DNA from: Natronohydrobacter sp.
Lineage (GTDB): Bacteria > Pseudomonadota > Alphaproteobacteria > Rhodobacterales > Rhodobacteraceae
Direction of reading: 5' to 3'
Assembly: GCA_020832555.1 (NCBI GenBank)
Contig: JAFIEM010000003.1
Coordinates: forward strand, 1-64,000
DNA: 64,000 bases
The notes under the pieces were generated by a model. That model searched no databases, had not been told where the DNA came from, and saw only the letters and a list, made by a program, of their open reading frames with translations. The translations under genes and the position numbers were made by a program. Positions 9,289 through 19,467 of this stretch are shown one piece after another; the stretch's first letter is position 1, and the number at the start of each line of letters is the position of its first letter.

Positions 9289-10626
9289 TCAGTTTTCCAG
9301 TAGTCTGCGCAGCAGTTCGATATCTTCGTTCAACTGGCTGTCTGTTACCCGCATCTCCTCGACCTTGCGCACACCATGCAGGATCGTGGTATGGTCGCGC
9401 CCCCCGAAGCGACGCCCGATCTCCGGCAGCGACCGCGAGGTCAGCTCCTTGGACAGATACATCGCGATCTGACGCGGGCGCGCAATGGTCCGGGTACGCT
9501 TCGGCCCCAGCATGTCGGACAGGCGAATGTTGAAATGCTCTGCCACCTTGCGCTGGATTTCCTCGACAGTCACCCGTCGCTCAGACGTGCGCAGAATATC
9601 GGACAGGCAATCCTGCACCATATCCATCGTGATTTCCTGCCCGATCAGGCTGGAAAACGCGAAAAGCCGCTGAAGTGCACCTTCCAGCACGCGCACGTTG
9701 TTGCTGATGCGATGCGCCAGAAACTCGAAGATACCATCGCTTATGGTCACGCTGCCATAGGATTGGGCAAAATGCGCCGCCTTGCGCTGCAGGATACCAA
9801 GACGCAATTCGTAATTCGTCGGGTGCAGATCAACGACCAGCCCGCATTGCATCCGCGACGAAATCCGCGCTTCCAGATCCTTGATCTCACCGGGAGCGCG
9901 ATCAGCAGAAATGACGATCTGCTTGTTCTGATCCACTAGTGCGTTGAACGTGTGGAAGAACTCTTCCTGTGTGCTGTCCTTGCCCGCGATGAACTGCACA
10001 TCATCAACCATCAGAACATCCACCGAACGGAAGATATTCTTGAAATCCATGATCTCGCGGTCCCGCAGCGCCTGCACGAAGCGATACATGAATTTCTCGG
10101 CAGACAGATACAGCACCTGCAGGTCAGGGCGCTTCTCGGTCAACTCCCAGGCAATCGCCTGCATCAAATGGGTCTTGCCCAGACCGACACCCCCATAGAG
10201 AAACAGCGGATTGAATGTCACCGGCCCACCTTCGGCGACGCGTCGCGCGGCAGCATGGGCGAGTTCATTGGGCTTTCCGACAACGAAATTGTCGAAATTC
10301 AGCTTGGGGTCCAAGACGGTCCCTTGCAGCACCTCATCACCGGAAACAGGCGCGCGCGCTGTGTCGGATTTAGGTCGCGCTGCAACTGCGCCGCTGACAA
10401 CAAAATCAAGCCGCGTGACATCACTGCCGGAATTTCGGATCATCGTCAGGATCTGGTCGTGGTAATTGCGCTTTACCCAATCACCTACGAAACGCGACGG
10501 CGCGCGGAAACGCGCGACTCCTTCCTCGATTGCGAGGCATTCCAGGGGTTCTATCCAGCTTTTGTGATTGCTCTCGCCAACTTCCCGCCGCAACTCATTC
10601 GATATCCCTGCCCAGCTCTCTGTCAC
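9289..10626 (-). CDS. dnaA: Chromosomal replication initiator DnaA
   Basis: Origin-binding AAA+ ATPase. Domains: an N-terminal DnaB/DiaA-interacting domain (SW..I..ELRREVG...WIEPL), a short variable linker, AAA+ with Walker A GGVGLGKTHL and Walker B VDDVQF, and a C-terminal DNA-binding domain with LSKELTSRSLPEIGRRFGGRDHTTILH. The start is uncertain: the frame is open to an ATG at 10725, but alignment to relatives from memory favours the GTG at 10626 (V-T-E-S-W), which has GGGG eight bases upstream and gives 445 aa. No other gene lies between dnaA and rpsT. Confidence 0.95.
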   Translation of the reverse strand: MTESWAGISNELRREVGESNHKSWIEPLECLAIEEGVARFRAPSRFVGDWVKRNYHDQILTMIRNSGSDVTRLDFVVSGAVAARPKSDTARAPVSGDEVLQGTVLDPKLNFDNFVVGKPNELAHAAARRVAEGGPVTFNPLFLYGGVGLGKTHLMQAIAWELTEKRPDLQVLYLSAEKFMYRFVQALRDREIMDFKNIFRSVDVLMVDDVQFIAGKDSTQEEFFHTFNALVDQNKQIVISADRAPGEIKDLEARISSRMQCGLVVDLHPTNYELRLGILQRKAAHFAQSYGSVTISDGIFEFLAHRISNNVRVLEGALQRLFAFSSLIGQEITMDMVQDCLSDILRTSERRVTVEEIQRKVAEHFNIRLSDMLGPKRTRTIARPRQIAMYLSKELTSRSLPEIGRRFGGRDHTTILHGVRKVEEMRVTDSQLNEDIELLRRLLEN

Positions 10627-11012
10627 TTCGCACCCCAGCCTGTTTTTCCGTTCCACGCACTGCGCAGCGAAACGCTTTTTGGTAGCGCCGAATCGCACAC
10701 GGCGCTTGCAGACATACTTGTCCAAGACATGACTGATATCCCGGAACTGGGATCAGACTGTTCTTACAAAAATGTCACGCCCCGACGTTCCACACCGCAC
10801 CCAGCACCCAATACTCAAATTGTCGTATCGCAGACGATCATATCCGGTCGCTTGACCAGACAGCCACTGTTCAGCCCCCCAAGGTCTTTCCGAGTCGCTG
10901 GCTGACATTACCAACCGACGCAGAAAGTCCGCAACTGAACAACTGACTTGACTGAGACTCCGAGGGCAAAGAATCGTATCAATGCGATAATTCTGCATCT
11001 TGATCAGGCATG
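10627..11012. other. dnaA-rpsT intergenic region
   Basis: About 390 bases (fewer if dnaA starts at 10725) with no credible gene. It must hold the dnaA promoter. I searched by eye for DnaA boxes of the TTATNCACA type on both strands and found none, so there is no support here for calling a replication origin. The rpsT terminator closes its right end. Confidence 0.5.
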
Positions 11013-11034
11013 AAAAAAGGTGCCCGAAGGCACC
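11013..11034 (-). terminator. Rho-independent terminator after rpsT
   Basis: Read on the minus strand: GGTGCC, tetraloop TTCG, GGCACC, then six T (stem arms 11019-11024 and 11029-11034). The stable UUCG-type loop and immediate T-run make this a strong terminator for the rpsT transcript. Confidence 0.9.
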
Positions 11035-11059
11035 CCGTTTCCGCTTGATGTGCAGAAGT

Positions 11060-11329
11060 TTACTGCGCGCTCAATGCCTTGATACGCGAAGACAGGCGTG
11101 ACATCTTGCGCGCCACAGTGTTCTTGTGCAGCACACCCTTGGTGGCGCCGCGCGCAAGCTCAGGCTGCGCCTGCCGCAGAGCTTCCTTGGCATCATCTGC
11201 ATTGCCTGAAGCGATAGCTTCCTCGACCTTGCGCAGGAAGGTGCGAATGCGCGAGCGGCGTGCCTTGTTGACTTCGGTGCGGCGCTCGATCTGACGGGCG
11301 CGTTTCTTGGACTGGGGCGTATTTGCCAT
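11060..11329 (-). CDS. rpsT: 30S ribosomal protein S20
   Basis: Small, very basic 89-aa protein that binds 16S rRNA early in 30S assembly. It starts [16 protein letters not shown] and ends in ...[17 protein letters not shown], both characteristic of S20, with the expected helical repeat of Lys/Arg and Ala. Monocistronic: 155 bases separate it from the enoyl-CoA hydratase gene and a terminator follows the stop. The position next to dnaA is conserved in Rhodobacterales. Confidence 0.97.
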   Translation of the reverse strand: MANTPQSKKRARQIERRTEVNKARRSRIRTFLRKVEEAIASGNADDAKEALRQAQPELARGATKGVLHKNTVARKMSRLSSRIKALSAQ

Positions 11330-11484
11330 GGGTTTTCGTCTTTCGGTTTCGTTTCTATGCTATCGCGCAACGTCCCCGCGACTGGTCTGTTCGACCAGTT
11401 CCGACTCATGCCTTTAGCGGGCCCACGCGCATGTGGCGCAGCACATACGCCAGATGCGCATGAAAGAAAAGCGCGAATCGCGCC

Positions 11485-12261
11485 TTAACTGTCGCGGAAT
11501 TGCGGCTGGCGCTTTTCAAGGAAGGCCGACATGCCTTCTTTCTGGTCTTCCGTGCCGAAGAGACTATGAAACACGCGGCGTTCGAAAAGCAGACCTTCGC
11601 GAAGGGTCGTCTCGTAGCTGCGATTTACGGCTTCTTTCACCACCTTGACCGTAACCTGCGATTTCTCGGCAATCTTGGCGGCAGCGGCCATTGCCTCATC
11701 CAGCAATTTCTTGGCAGGCACAACACGGCTGACCAGGCCTGAGCGCTCGGCTTCCTCTGCATCCATGAAGCGGCCTGTAAGGTGCATATCCATCGCCTTA
11801 GATTTGCCCACGAAGCGCGTCAAGCGCTGTGTACCGCCGATGCCTGCAACAACGCCCAGATTTATCTCGGGCTGACCAAACTTGGCGGTATCCGCGGCGA
11901 TGATGAAGTCACACATCATGGCCAACTCGCATCCGCCACCCAACGCGTAGCCCGCGACTGCTGCGATGATCGGCTTTCGGATGCGCAGGAAGGCTTCGGT
12001 TTCAGGGCCGAACATGTCCTGCTCGAACATATCGACAAAGCCCTTCTCGGACATTTCCTTGATATCGGCCCCTGCTGCAAAAGCTTTATCAGAGCCGGTA
12101 ATGACGATGCAGCGCACCTTGTCGTTCTTGTCGGCAGCGCCCAGCGCCTCGACCAACTCGCCCAGAAGGGTGCTGTTGAGAGCATTGAGGGCTTCGGGGC
12201 GGTTCAGGCGGATCAGTGCGACATGATTCTCGATATCGACGATCAGCGTTTCATAGGCCAT
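11485..12261 (-). CDS. Enoyl-CoA hydratase
   Basis: Crotonase-fold enzyme, most likely hydrating trans-2-enoyl-CoA (crotonyl-CoA type) to 3-hydroxyacyl-CoA in fatty-acid or butanoate metabolism. The 258-aa length is that of short-chain enoyl-CoA hydratase. GADIKEM (about 62-68) supplies the first oxyanion-hole backbone position, [11 protein letters not shown] the second together with one catalytic Glu, and [20 protein letters not shown] carries the other catalytic Glu (QPE). Both Glu residues needed for hydratase activity are therefore present, which argues against a mere isomerase-type relative. Single gene in the same orientation as its neighbours mutM and rpsT. Confidence 0.93.
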   Translation of the reverse strand: MAYETLIVDIENHVALIRLNRPEALNALNSTLLGELVEALGAADKNDKVRCIVITGSDKAFAAGADIKEMSEKGFVDMFEQDMFGPETEAFLRIRKPIIAAVAGYALGGGCELAMMCDFIIAADTAKFGQPEINLGVVAGIGGTQRLTRFVGKSKAMDMHLTGRFMDAEEAERSGLVSRVVPAKKLLDEAMAAAAKIAEKSQVTVKVVKEAVNRSYETTLREGLLFERRVFHSLFGTEDQKEGMSAFLEKRQPQFRDS

Positions 12262-12325
12262 GTGGCGGCACCTTGGTTGTGGCTGTCAGGCCCCTTGGCA
12301 TAACAGCTTGGTCCACGGGTTCAAG

Positions 12326-13189
12326 TCATCTCTGGCAAGACGGGCAGTAGAAGGTCGAGCGCCCGGATTGCACAATGCGGCGCACAGTTTCCGGGCAGTC
12401 CGGGGTGACGCAGGGTGCGCCTTCCCGTCCGTAAACCCGAAACGCATGCTGGAAATATCCAAGCTCGCCATTGGCTTGACGGTAATCACGCAGCGAAGAA
12501 CCGCCTGCCTCGATGGCCTCAAGAAGCGTGGCACGAATTTCATCGGTCAGGGCCGCGATTTGCACGCCGTTGATCTGCCCTGCAAGGCGCTCAGGATGAA
12601 TTCCCGCCCGGAACAGTGCTTCGCAGACATAGATATTGCCCAGACCCGCGACGATTCGCTGGTCCAGCAAAGCCGCCTTGATCGGGGTTTTCCTGCCCGC
12701 CAGTCGAGTGGCCAGATAATCGGCATGAAATCCGTTGCCCAGCGGCTCCGGCCCAATGCTGGCCAGCAGCGGATGCCTGTCCAACTGGTCCGTCGCACAC
12801 AAATCCATCGCCCCGAAGCGGCGCGGATCATTGAATGTCACGCGCGCGCCCTGCTCCATATGGAAGATCACATGGTCATGCTTCTCGATCGCCGGATGAT
12901 CGTGATGAAACTGCCCCGGCACATGCGGCGCATCCAGCCCCGAAATCACCATCCGGCCCGACATACCCAGATGAATGATCAGGCTTTCACCCCGGTCCAG
13001 ATCGACAAGCAGATATTTCGACCTCCGCCGCAACTGCGTCACGCGCGCAGCGGTCAATCGCGCCGCCATATCCGGCGGGAAGGGCCATCGCAGATCGCCC
13101 CGACGCAGCTCGGCCCGCGCGATCACCTGCCCTTCCATTGCGGCCACAAGGCCACGGCGCACAGTTTCAACTTCGGGCAGTTCGGGCAT
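12326..13189 (-). CDS. mutM: Formamidopyrimidine-DNA glycosylase
   Basis: Base-excision repair glycosylase/AP lyase for 8-oxoguanine and Fapy lesions. With the start at 13189 the protein begins [13 protein letters not shown], in which Pro2 is the catalytic nucleophile and Glu3 the general acid after Met removal; the upstream in-frame start at 13228 would bury these residues and is wrong. The C-terminus has the zinc finger with [12 protein letters not shown]. 287 aa is a little longer than the E. coli enzyme, as usual in alphaproteobacteria. It is divergent from ubiE with 106 bases between. Confidence 0.96.
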   Translation of the reverse strand: MPELPEVETVRRGLVAAMEGQVIARAELRRGDLRWPFPPDMAARLTAARVTQLRRRSKYLLVDLDRGESLIIHLGMSGRMVISGLDAPHVPGQFHHDHPAIEKHDHVIFHMEQGARVTFNDPRRFGAMDLCATDQLDRHPLLASIGPEPLGNGFHADYLATRLAGRKTPIKAALLDQRIVAGLGNIYVCEALFRAGIHPERLAGQINGVQIAALTDEIRATLLEAIEAGGSSLRDYRQANGELGYFQHAFRVYGREGAPCVTPDCPETVRRIVQSGRSTFYCPSCQR

Positions 13190-13295
13190 GGTTGCGGTCC
13201 TGACTGTCACGGGGTCGCATTGTATCACCCCCCGAACACCCTATAAGGATGTGCAAACCGCCCCGGCAAGGGGCAGACGGTGGAGTGCGGCGCAA

Positions 13296-14048
13296 ATGAC
13301 CGGGACAGAGAAGACCACACATTTCGGCTTTCAGACGGTGGACGAGGGCCAGAAAGCCGGTCTGGTGCAGGGGGTGTTTTCCTCTGTGGCGTCGAAATAC
13401 GATGTCATGAATGACCTGATGTCCGTAGGCATCCATCGGATCTGGAAAGATGCGATGATGGATTGGCTTGCGCCCCGTCCAGGCCAGAAACTGCTCGACG
13501 TCGCAGGCGGAACGGGCGATGTATCCTTCCGCTTTCTGGGTCGCGCGGGTGAAGCCGCGCATGCGACTGTGCTGGACCTGACCGAGCCGATGCTGATCGA
13601 GGGACAGAAACGTGCCGAGGCCGCGAATATGGCGCATCAGCTGGATTGGATCGTGGGCGATGCGATGGCACTGCCGTTCGAGGCCAACACCTTCGATGTC
13701 TATACAATCAGCTTCGGTATCCGTAACGTGACCCGGATCGAGGATGCCCTGTCAGAAGCGTTTCGCGTGCTGCGCCCCGGTGGGCGGTTGATGGTGCTGG
13801 AATTCAGCCAGATCCCGAATGATCTGCTGCAAAAGGCCTATGATCTCTATTCCTTCAACGTGATCCCCATGATGGGCAAGGTGGTGACCGGCGACCGCGA
13901 CAGCTATCAGTATCTGGTCGAATCGATCCGCCGCTTCCCGGATCAGGACCGTTTCGCCGACATGATCCGCTCAGCGGGTTTCAGCCTGGTGAAGTACCGC
14001 AACCTCTCGCTGGGCATTGCAGCGCTTCATTCGGGGTGGAAGATCTGA
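13296..14048 (+). CDS. ubiE: Ubiquinone/menaquinone biosynthesis C-methyltransferase UbiE
   Basis: SAM-dependent methyltransferase of ubiquinone synthesis. The 250-aa product has [27 protein letters not shown] at the N-terminus, the SAM motif [14 protein letters not shown] near residue 60, and [16 protein letters not shown], then SYQYLVESI, all UbiE signatures. The ATG at 13296 has GGAG about ten bases upstream; the long upstream open frame is the shadow of mutM on the other strand. The stop is separated from the ubiB start by a single base, so the two are translationally coupled. Confidence 0.97.
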   Translation: MTGTEKTTHFGFQTVDEGQKAGLVQGVFSSVASKYDVMNDLMSVGIHRIWKDAMMDWLAPRPGQKLLDVAGGTGDVSFRFLGRAGEAAHATVLDLTEPMLIEGQKRAEAANMAHQLDWIVGDAMALPFEANTFDVYTISFGIRNVTRIEDALSEAFRVLRPGGRLMVLEFSQIPNDLLQKAYDLYSFNVIPMMGKVVTGDRDSYQYLVESIRRFPDQDRFADMIRSAGFSLVKYRNLSLGIAALHSGWKI

Positions 14049-14049
14049 G

Positions 14050-15582
14050 ATGTTCTCCAGTGTCTTCAATCTCTGGCGGCTGATCCGCACTGGTGCCACA
14101 TTCGAACGCACCGGGGCAATGAGCGTAGTGCTGGAGAAAATGAACGTCCCGCCACGCCTGCGGTTTGTAGCGCGCATTCTGGGCTGGCCGTTCAAATGGC
14201 TGGGTTTGCGGGGCGACCCGATGCTGCCGCCTTTGACCCGTGCGCTGACTGCCCTTGGCCCGGCCTATATCAAATTCGGCCAGACGCTTGCGACGCGCCC
14301 CGATGTGGTGGGGCAGGAACTGGCTGATCAGTTGCGCTACCTTCAGGACCAGTTGCCGCCCTTCCCCCGCGCAATTGCGCTCGACGTGATCGCCGAGGAG
14401 CTTGAACACCCGGCAGAAGCGCTGTTTCGCGACATCTCAGAACCCGTCGCGGCTGCCTCGATTGCGCAGGTTCATTCCGCTTATCTGCGTGACACGGGCG
14501 CGCGTGTGGCGATCAAGGTTTTGCGTCCAGGCGTGGAACGCGCCTTTCGCACAGATATTTCCGCCTTCTATTTCGCTGCGCGCGTGATCTCGGTTCTGCT
14601 GCCCAAAACCCGCCGCCTGCGCCCCCTTGATGTGATCGCACATTTCGAATCCGTGGTCGAAGCCGAACTGGACCTGCGCCTCGAGGCCGCCTCGGCCGCC
14701 GAATTTGCCAAAAACACCGCAAATGATACTGGTTTCAGTGTGCCGCGTCCGAACTGGAACCTGTCCTCGCGTCGGGTCATGACGCTGGACTGGGCCGAAG
14801 GTGTGTCGATGGGCGACAATGCTGCGCTTGACCGGATGGGGGTGGACCGCGCAGAGCTTGGTACCCGCGTCCTGACCCTTTTCCTGAGCCATGCCCTGCG
14901 CGATGGCCTTTTTCATGGCGACATGCACCAGGGCAACATGAAGGTCACGCCAAGCGGCGAGATCATCGCCTTCGATTTCGGGATCATGGGGCGCATCGAT
15001 GTGCTGACCCGGCGTGCCTATGCAGAGATCCTTTATGGGTTTATCCAGAAGGATTACCGCAGGGTCGCGGAAGTGCATTTCGAGATGGGCTATGTCCCCG
15101 CTGACCGCGATATAGACGAATTCGCTCGTGCACTCAGTGCTGTCGGAGAGCCGATCTTCGGCATGGATGCACGCCATATCTCGATGGCCCGCCTGCTGGC
15201 ATATCTGTTCGAAGTCACTGAACGCTTTGGCATGGAAACACGCACAGAGCTGATCCTGCTGCAACGCACCATGGTCGTCGTCGAAGGCGTAGCGCGCTCA
15301 CTCAACCCGGAAATCAACATGTGGCAGACCGCCAGACCGGTGGTCGAGAACTACATCCGCGACAGCATCGGTCCGAAAGCGCTTGCGCGCGATCTGGCGC
15401 AGACCCTGCGCATCCTGACCCGATTTGGCCCACACCTGCCCCGCCTTGCCGAAAACGCACTGATCGCGCAGGCGCAGGGCGGTCAGTCCGCACCGCCTCA
15501 GCGCCAGATCGGCCCTGTCACCGGTGCGCTGCTGGGTGCAGGGCTTGTCGCTCTTGGTGTCGTGCTCGGCGCACTGCTCTAG
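14050..15582 (+). CDS. ubiB: Probable ubiquinone biosynthesis kinase UbiB
   Basis: ABC1/ADCK-type atypical kinase-like ATPase needed for coenzyme Q synthesis. The family KxGQ motif is here KFGQTLATRPD (about residue 76), followed by the Ala-rich loop SEPVAAASIAQVHSA, the catalytic-loop region FHGDMHQGNM and the metal-binding FDFGIMGR. The C-terminus has a hydrophobic segment (LLGAGLVALGVVLGALL) expected to anchor it in the inner membrane. 510 aa is typical. Start at 14050 directly after the ubiE stop; converging with thiN. Confidence 0.96.
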   Translation: MFSSVFNLWRLIRTGATFERTGAMSVVLEKMNVPPRLRFVARILGWPFKWLGLRGDPMLPPLTRALTALGPAYIKFGQTLATRPDVVGQELADQLRYLQDQLPPFPRAIALDVIAEELEHPAEALFRDISEPVAAASIAQVHSAYLRDTGARVAIKVLRPGVERAFRTDISAFYFAARVISVLLPKTRRLRPLDVIAHFESVVEAELDLRLEAASAAEFAKNTANDTGFSVPRPNWNLSSRRVMTLDWAEGVSMGDNAALDRMGVDRAELGTRVLTLFLSHALRDGLFHGDMHQGNMKVTPSGEIIAFDFGIMGRIDVLTRRAYAEILYGFIQKDYRRVAEVHFEMGYVPADRDIDEFARALSAVGEPIFGMDARHISMARLLAYLFEVTERFGMETRTELILLQRTMVVVEGVARSLNPEINMWQTARPVVENYIRDSIGPKALARDLAQTLRILTRFGPHLPRLAENALIAQAQGGQSAPPQRQIGPVTGALLGAGLVALGVVLGALL

Positions 15583-15588
15583 CAGGCC

Positions 15589-16260
15589 TCATTGCCAATC
15601 CGGCCCTTCACGAAGGCACATCACGACCTGTTCAAGATGGGTGCGCTCCAGCAGCACCAGCATGCCGGGGTTGTCGAACTCCAGTTCCACAAGCGCCTGA
15701 TCTGCACGGTTTGACGTGCCAATCGTCGCGGCTGGCGAAAAAACCAATCCCTCTATCGGCCAGTGCAACCCGACAGAGCGCCCTGTAACTTCCGTCATGG
15801 GAAAGAGCGACACGCGGGCACCAGACTCCAGTTCAAGGCGAATGCGGGGCGGGGCTAAGAAACAGATATCCTCGGCGCAGAGCAGCACCACCCGCGCGCG
15901 CCCATGCCAGACAAGCGAAGTCATCGCCGCCAGAGTATGATCCAACCGCGCCCCATCAAAACCAAGCCCGATGATAAACGGCGCGGAAATCCGGCTCAGG
16001 CATTTGTCGAAATCCGTGCTGTCCTGATCGGGAACATGCACAACGCGAGTTCCCAGTCGAACACGCAGTTCGGGATTAAGCGAATCCAGATCCCCGATCA
16101 CATGCTCCGGCTCTCTGCCAAACGCACATAGCCCGTTGGCTCCACCATCAGCGGCCACGAGAACAGGTGCCAGCGAAAGCGCCTGATCGAGATCCGGCTT
16201 AGAGAGGCGCCCTCCGCCGACAAGGGTCACGCCATTAAGAGTGTCGACAGTGGATTTCAT
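15589..16260 (-). CDS. thiN: Thiamine diphosphokinase
   Basis: Transfers pyrophosphate from ATP to thiamine, giving TPP directly. The 223-aa protein has the N-terminal VAADGGANGL (about 34-43), the metal-binding VIGDLDSL (about 52-59) and STDFDKCL, the three diagnostic blocks of the family; the C-terminal half is the beta-barrel dimerisation and substrate domain. It is alone here, 7 kb away from the riboswitch-controlled thi operon and without a recognisable TPP aptamer of its own. With this enzyme the cell can use imported or salvaged thiamine. Confidence 0.92.
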   Translation of the reverse strand: MKSTVDTLNGVTLVGGGRLSKPDLDQALSLAPVLVAADGGANGLCAFGREPEHVIGDLDSLNPELRVRLGTRVVHVPDQDSTDFDKCLSRISAPFIIGLGFDGARLDHTLAAMTSLVWHGRARVVLLCAEDICFLAPPRIRLELESGARVSLFPMTEVTGRSVGLHWPIEGLVFSPAATIGTSNRADQALVELEFDNPGMLVLLERTHLEQVVMCLREGPDWQ

Positions 16261-16396
16261 CGTATAAACTCTTGATTCAGGCGAATCGCCATAGTTTTGG
16301 CCACATTCAGATCATCAAAAAACCCAAGTCTGAACATGTAATCGCTCATCTGCTCTGAGATTGTTGACGGGTATAGGTTAGGAAAGCGAGCACACT

Positions 16397-18778
16397 ATGG
16401 TTGGTCCCAATAAGATACTGACAGTATCCTACGGCACGTTTTCGTGCACGCTGGAAGGGTTTGATGAGCCTTTCGGCACGATGAAAGCCATCGCCGAGTA
16501 TTTCCGCGATCTCGCCTCCGAGGATCGCTATTTCGGCGCAGAACCCCCTACACCAGACGCGGAAATGCTGCACCGAATCGCGGAGCGCGAGATTCAGCGC
16601 CGGGTCGAAGCGCGTGTTCAGGAGAATGGCATCCTTCTGCGCCAGGCAGTCGAGTCAACGCCCGCGACCGCAGCGACCCCCACAGAGATCACCGCTCCCG
16701 CCGCGATTTCCAGTGCGTTGCCTACAGAGATCACCTCGGATCCTGTAGAGACTGCGGAACCTGCGGCCAAAGCGGACACACCAGAAGAGCCAGTGGCGCA
16801 AACGCCTGTCACACCGGAACCCGCAATCGAGAACGACACTGCGGCAGAGATCGGGATGGCTCCGCTTGAGCTTGAAACGAAGCAGGCTGAGCCTCCAGCT
16901 GACGATCGCTCTGGAATGGAGCGGACTGCCGAAGATGCTCATGACGTGCCCGCACAGATGAGCGCCGCGGTGCCTTCAGCACCAGCTGCCAACGAACTCG
17001 GCGACAAACTTGCGCGTATTCGTGAAGCGGTTGCCAGATCGGCAATCGCTCCGGTAGCGGCTGCAACAGTCGGCGCACCCGCAAATGCAGAGCCTGAAAC
17101 GGCAGAAACCATTGCCGAGACCACAGAAGAAATGGAATTCGCAACGCAGGCTGATGTCTCGGATCAGGCTGGGATGGAAACCGCTGAATTCGCTCTCGAT
17201 GCCGAAGCGTTCGAGATGGACCCGATTGCCTCTAACGATGTCACAGACGAAGCCTTCATCGAAGCTGACGCCCATCAGGACGTCTCTTCTGACGTTGCGG
17301 AAGCCATTTCCGATACATTTGCCGATGAAGAACCCGAACTCGTCTCGGCGGAGCTTGAGCCTGCGCAGCCTGCCACAGAGCTCGATGAAAGAACTGCCGA
17401 ATACAATGCTCCCGACGAGATGGAACTCTATGACGAAGAGAGTGACGACTCGAGTCTTGCCGCGCATTTCGCCAAGGTCGAAGCAGATGACGACGACGAA
17501 GACGATTATCTGACAGACGAAACAGCGATCACAGCATCGGATGACGTGAAGTTCCTCGACGAATCCCCGTCGCATGAAGCAGAAGAAGAGCTGGGCCTTG
17601 ATGGAGACGAGGCTTTTGATGCTGAGGCATTGTCAGAACTTGACGCATCAAGTGCTCAAGACGCTGCGGGCGATGAAACCCCTGGCGCTGACGACATCAC
17701 CGATCTTCGGTCGCAAATCCGCGGAATCCTTGGAGATACGGGTCTGCGCGCAGATGACGAAGCGGATCTGATCGGCGAGTTGGCAGAAATCGAGAAAACT
17801 GCACTCAGCAAGCGCAATTCGAAAGCAAAGATGGTCTTCGGTGCGCTAGCCAACGACACGGATGACACGGCCAACCGGCTGATGGAAACCGCTCGCACAG
17901 AGCTTGGTCAGCACGATGCGCTGCGCCGCCGCGATACGTTCGAACATATGCGCGTTGCCGTCGATGCCGCCCGCGCGGAGGAAGAAGCAAGCGGCCCGCG
18001 CCGGCGCGACCTGGTTCATGAGCGTGAGGTCGAACGCTATAAGGGCGATATGGATGCGCCAGAGCTTCTGGAACCCGCTGTTGCGCGGGTCAGGGATTCC
18101 GCGCTTCGTGCGGACACGAAACAAGCCGAAAGTGCTGACATTGCAGAGGCCGATCAGGGTTCCATCGCGCCGGAGACGGAAGAGCCGAAAAACACATTGG
18201 CTGAAACCGGGTCAGGTACAACAAAACCAGTCGCGGCAAACCCTGCACCAAACCAAGCTTCAGCGGCGACCAAACCATTGCCGCGCCGTCCCGCCCCGAT
18301 CAACAAGGATCGTTCAGCCCGTCCCGAAGCAATCCGTGCACCGCTGGTGCTGGTATCGGAACAGCGTATCGACGCGCTGGATCGCAGCGGACCAGTGCGG
18401 CCGCGCCGTGTTCAATCGGCGGCAGCCACCGCTATCGACGTTACAAATATGAATACCGATGCAAAGATGGAATCTGATGACCATCAGGCATTTCGGGACT
18501 TCGCAAAGGCGGTTGACGCCTGGCTGCTTGACGAGCAAATCGAAGCCGCCGCTGCATTCGCCACGCACATCAAGGGGCAGCTGACCTTCTCGCGCATTGA
18601 ATTGATGGCCTATGTTGTCGCCTTCAATGACGGAAGGACAGTGTCGCGCGACGACATGCTGCGCGGATTTGGCACTTTGCTACGCGAAGGACGGTTGGAG
18701 CGTGCTGAGGGGGGGGCGTTTCGTCTCTCATCTGCTTCAGAGTTCGATGAACCCGCACGGCGACACGCGTCGCGCTGA
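16397..18778 (+). CDS. Long acidic protein of unknown function with conserved ends
   Basis: I do not know its function. Of 793 aa, about the first 80 ([19 protein letters not shown], then [18 protein letters not shown]) look globular and I recall similar N-termini in other Rhodobacterales. Residues about 90-480 are a low-complexity, Glu/Asp/Ala/Thr-rich, probably disordered stretch with runs such as [11 protein letters not shown] helical, mixed-charge region follows (about 470-570: [31 protein letters not shown]), then a Pro-rich linker and a C-terminal alpha-helical domain ([16 protein letters not shown] to [11 protein letters not shown]) that resembles a winged-helix-like fold only loosely. 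No signal peptide or membrane segment. Monocistronic and closed by two tandem terminators. Confidence 0.85.
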   Translation: MVGPNKILTVSYGTFSCTLEGFDEPFGTMKAIAEYFRDLASEDRYFGAEPPTPDAEMLHRIAEREIQRRVEARVQENGILLRQAVESTPATAATPTEITAPAAISSALPTEITSDPVETAEPAAKADTPEEPVAQTPVTPEPAIENDTAAEIGMAPLELETKQAEPPADDRSGMERTAEDAHDVPAQMSAAVPSAPAANELGDKLARIREAVARSAIAPVAAATVGAPANAEPETAETIAETTEEMEFATQADVSDQAGMETAEFALDAEAFEMDPIASNDVTDEAFIEADAHQDVSSDVAEAISDTFADEEPELVSAELEPAQPATELDERTAEYNAPDEMELYDEESDDSSLAAHFAKVEADDDDEDDYLTDETAITASDDVKFLDESPSHEAEEELGLDGDEAFDAEALSELDASSAQDAAGDETPGADDITDLRSQIRGILGDTGLRADDEADLIGELAEIEKTALSKRNSKAKMVFGALANDTDDTANRLMETARTELGQHDALRRRDTFEHMRVAVDAARAEEEASGPRRRDLVHEREVERYKGDMDAPELLEPAVARVRDSALRADTKQAESADIAEADQGSIAPETEEPKNTLAETGSGTTKPVAANPAPNQASAATKPLPRRPAPINKDRSARPEAIRAPLVLVSEQRIDALDRSGPVRPRRVQSAAATAIDVTNMNTDAKMESDDHQAFRDFAKAVDAWLLDEQIEAAAAFATHIKGQLTFSRIELMAYVVAFNDGRTVSRDDMLRGFGTLLREGRLERAEGGAFRLSSASEFDEPARRHASR

Positions 18779-18785
18779 GAAAATG

Positions 18786-18816
18786 CAGGCCCCGGTTTGA
18801 GTTGGGGCCTGTTTTT
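18786..18816 (+). terminator. First terminator after the acidic-protein gene
   Basis: An 8-bp stem CAGGCCCC / GGGGCCTG with a 10-base loop is followed by five T. It begins 8 bases after the stop codon. Confidence 0.88.
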
Positions 18817-18821
18817 AATGT

Positions 18822-18855
18822 AGTCCGGCGCTGAGAAATCGCGCCGGGCTTTTTT
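18822..18855 (+). terminator. Second tandem terminator
   Basis: A 10-bp stem (18822-18831 with 18841-18850, one G-T pair) and 9-base loop are followed by a T-run. It stands only 5 bases behind the first terminator, a back-to-back arrangement that ensures full stop. Confidence 0.88.
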
Positions 18856-19084
18856 CGTCAAACGAAAAACGATTTCAAAATACCGCAGTTTGCGAGCCGA
18901 CTGGCAAAGCACCTGCGCTACCGATTCCGCGCAGCGATCCGCGTCCCGCTCCAGCCCGTCAGCACCAGCACCATCCCCCAAACAAGGGCGATTGTATGCT
19001 GAACAAACCCAAGACGAGTGCCTATAACAGAGTTATAGAGACAGAGGAATCCGCCAAGTCTGATCTTTCCGCCATCTGGATGCA

Positions 19085-19414
19085 CCACGAAGTCCGCCAG
19101 TATCAGAGCCTTGCCACCAGTCCGATTTCGGCGGCCATGACTGGGTGAACCACAGCCGCGATGAGTAATTGCGCCCCGGCTTTCCCGAGGGTCACACGAA
19201 CACCGTTGAGTGCTTCTACAGCATCTTCAAGCGCGGCATGAAAGGCGTCTATCAGCACTGCGCCAAGAAGCTTCTGCACCGCTATGAAGCAGAGTTCGAC
19301 TTCCGTTACAACAATCGCATTGCAAACGGTGTTGATGATGCGGAGCGTGGTCAGATTGCCCTGCGAGCTGCGACCGGCAAGCGGTTGACCTACGCAAGAC
19401 CTTACATCCAATAA
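19085..19414 (+). pseudogene. IS1595-family (ISXO2-like) transposase remnant
   Basis: The C-terminal part of an ISXO2-type DDE transposase is recognisable: GGHDWVNHSRDE, then HTNTVECFYSIFKRGMKG, VYQHCAKKLLHRYEAEFDF and RYNNRIANGVDD, ending KRLTY. It is broken: an in-frame TAA at 19166-19168 replaces the Tyr expected after DE, upstream coding (RQYQSLATS) is in another frame, implying a frameshift near 19115-19125, and the N-terminal two thirds are missing. No intact terminal inverted repeats were found; a 7-bp inverted repeat (CTATAAC/GTTATAG, 19022-19038) lies upstream but cannot be tied to the element. The remnant marks past mobile-element activity in the island. Confidence 0.85.
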
Positions 19415-19415
19415 C

Positions 19416-19446
19416 AAAAAGGGCGAGAGCCGATAGACTCTCGCCC
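19416..19446 (-). terminator. Terminator for the 237-aa island gene
   Basis: On the minus strand GGGCGAGAG, an 8-base loop and the complement CTCTCGCCC are followed by five T. The stem arms are 19421-19429 and 19438-19446. It lies 22 bases after the stop of the minus-strand gene. Confidence 0.88.
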
Positions 19447-19467
19447 AAAGTGAGACTGGCGCGCACG

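Larger units (their letters stand above)
18784..18877. repeat. Double-terminator repeat, copy 1
   Basis: This ~94-base unit recurs in the same orientation at 20955-21049 with about ten differences and one or two single-base indels. Each copy contains two intrinsic terminators followed by the shared segment CGAAAAACGATTTCA. The two copies bracket the small accessory island, so copy 2 may be a duplicated 3' end of the long acidic gene. Confidence 0.85.

Noticed and set aside
10627-11012. Replication origin next to dnaA
   Set aside because: No DnaA boxes (TTATNCACA type) or AT-rich repeat array were found in either dnaA flank.
12310-12335. tRNA-like GGTTCAAGTC
   Set aside because: No acceptor, D or anticodon stems fit around it and it lies at the end of mutM.
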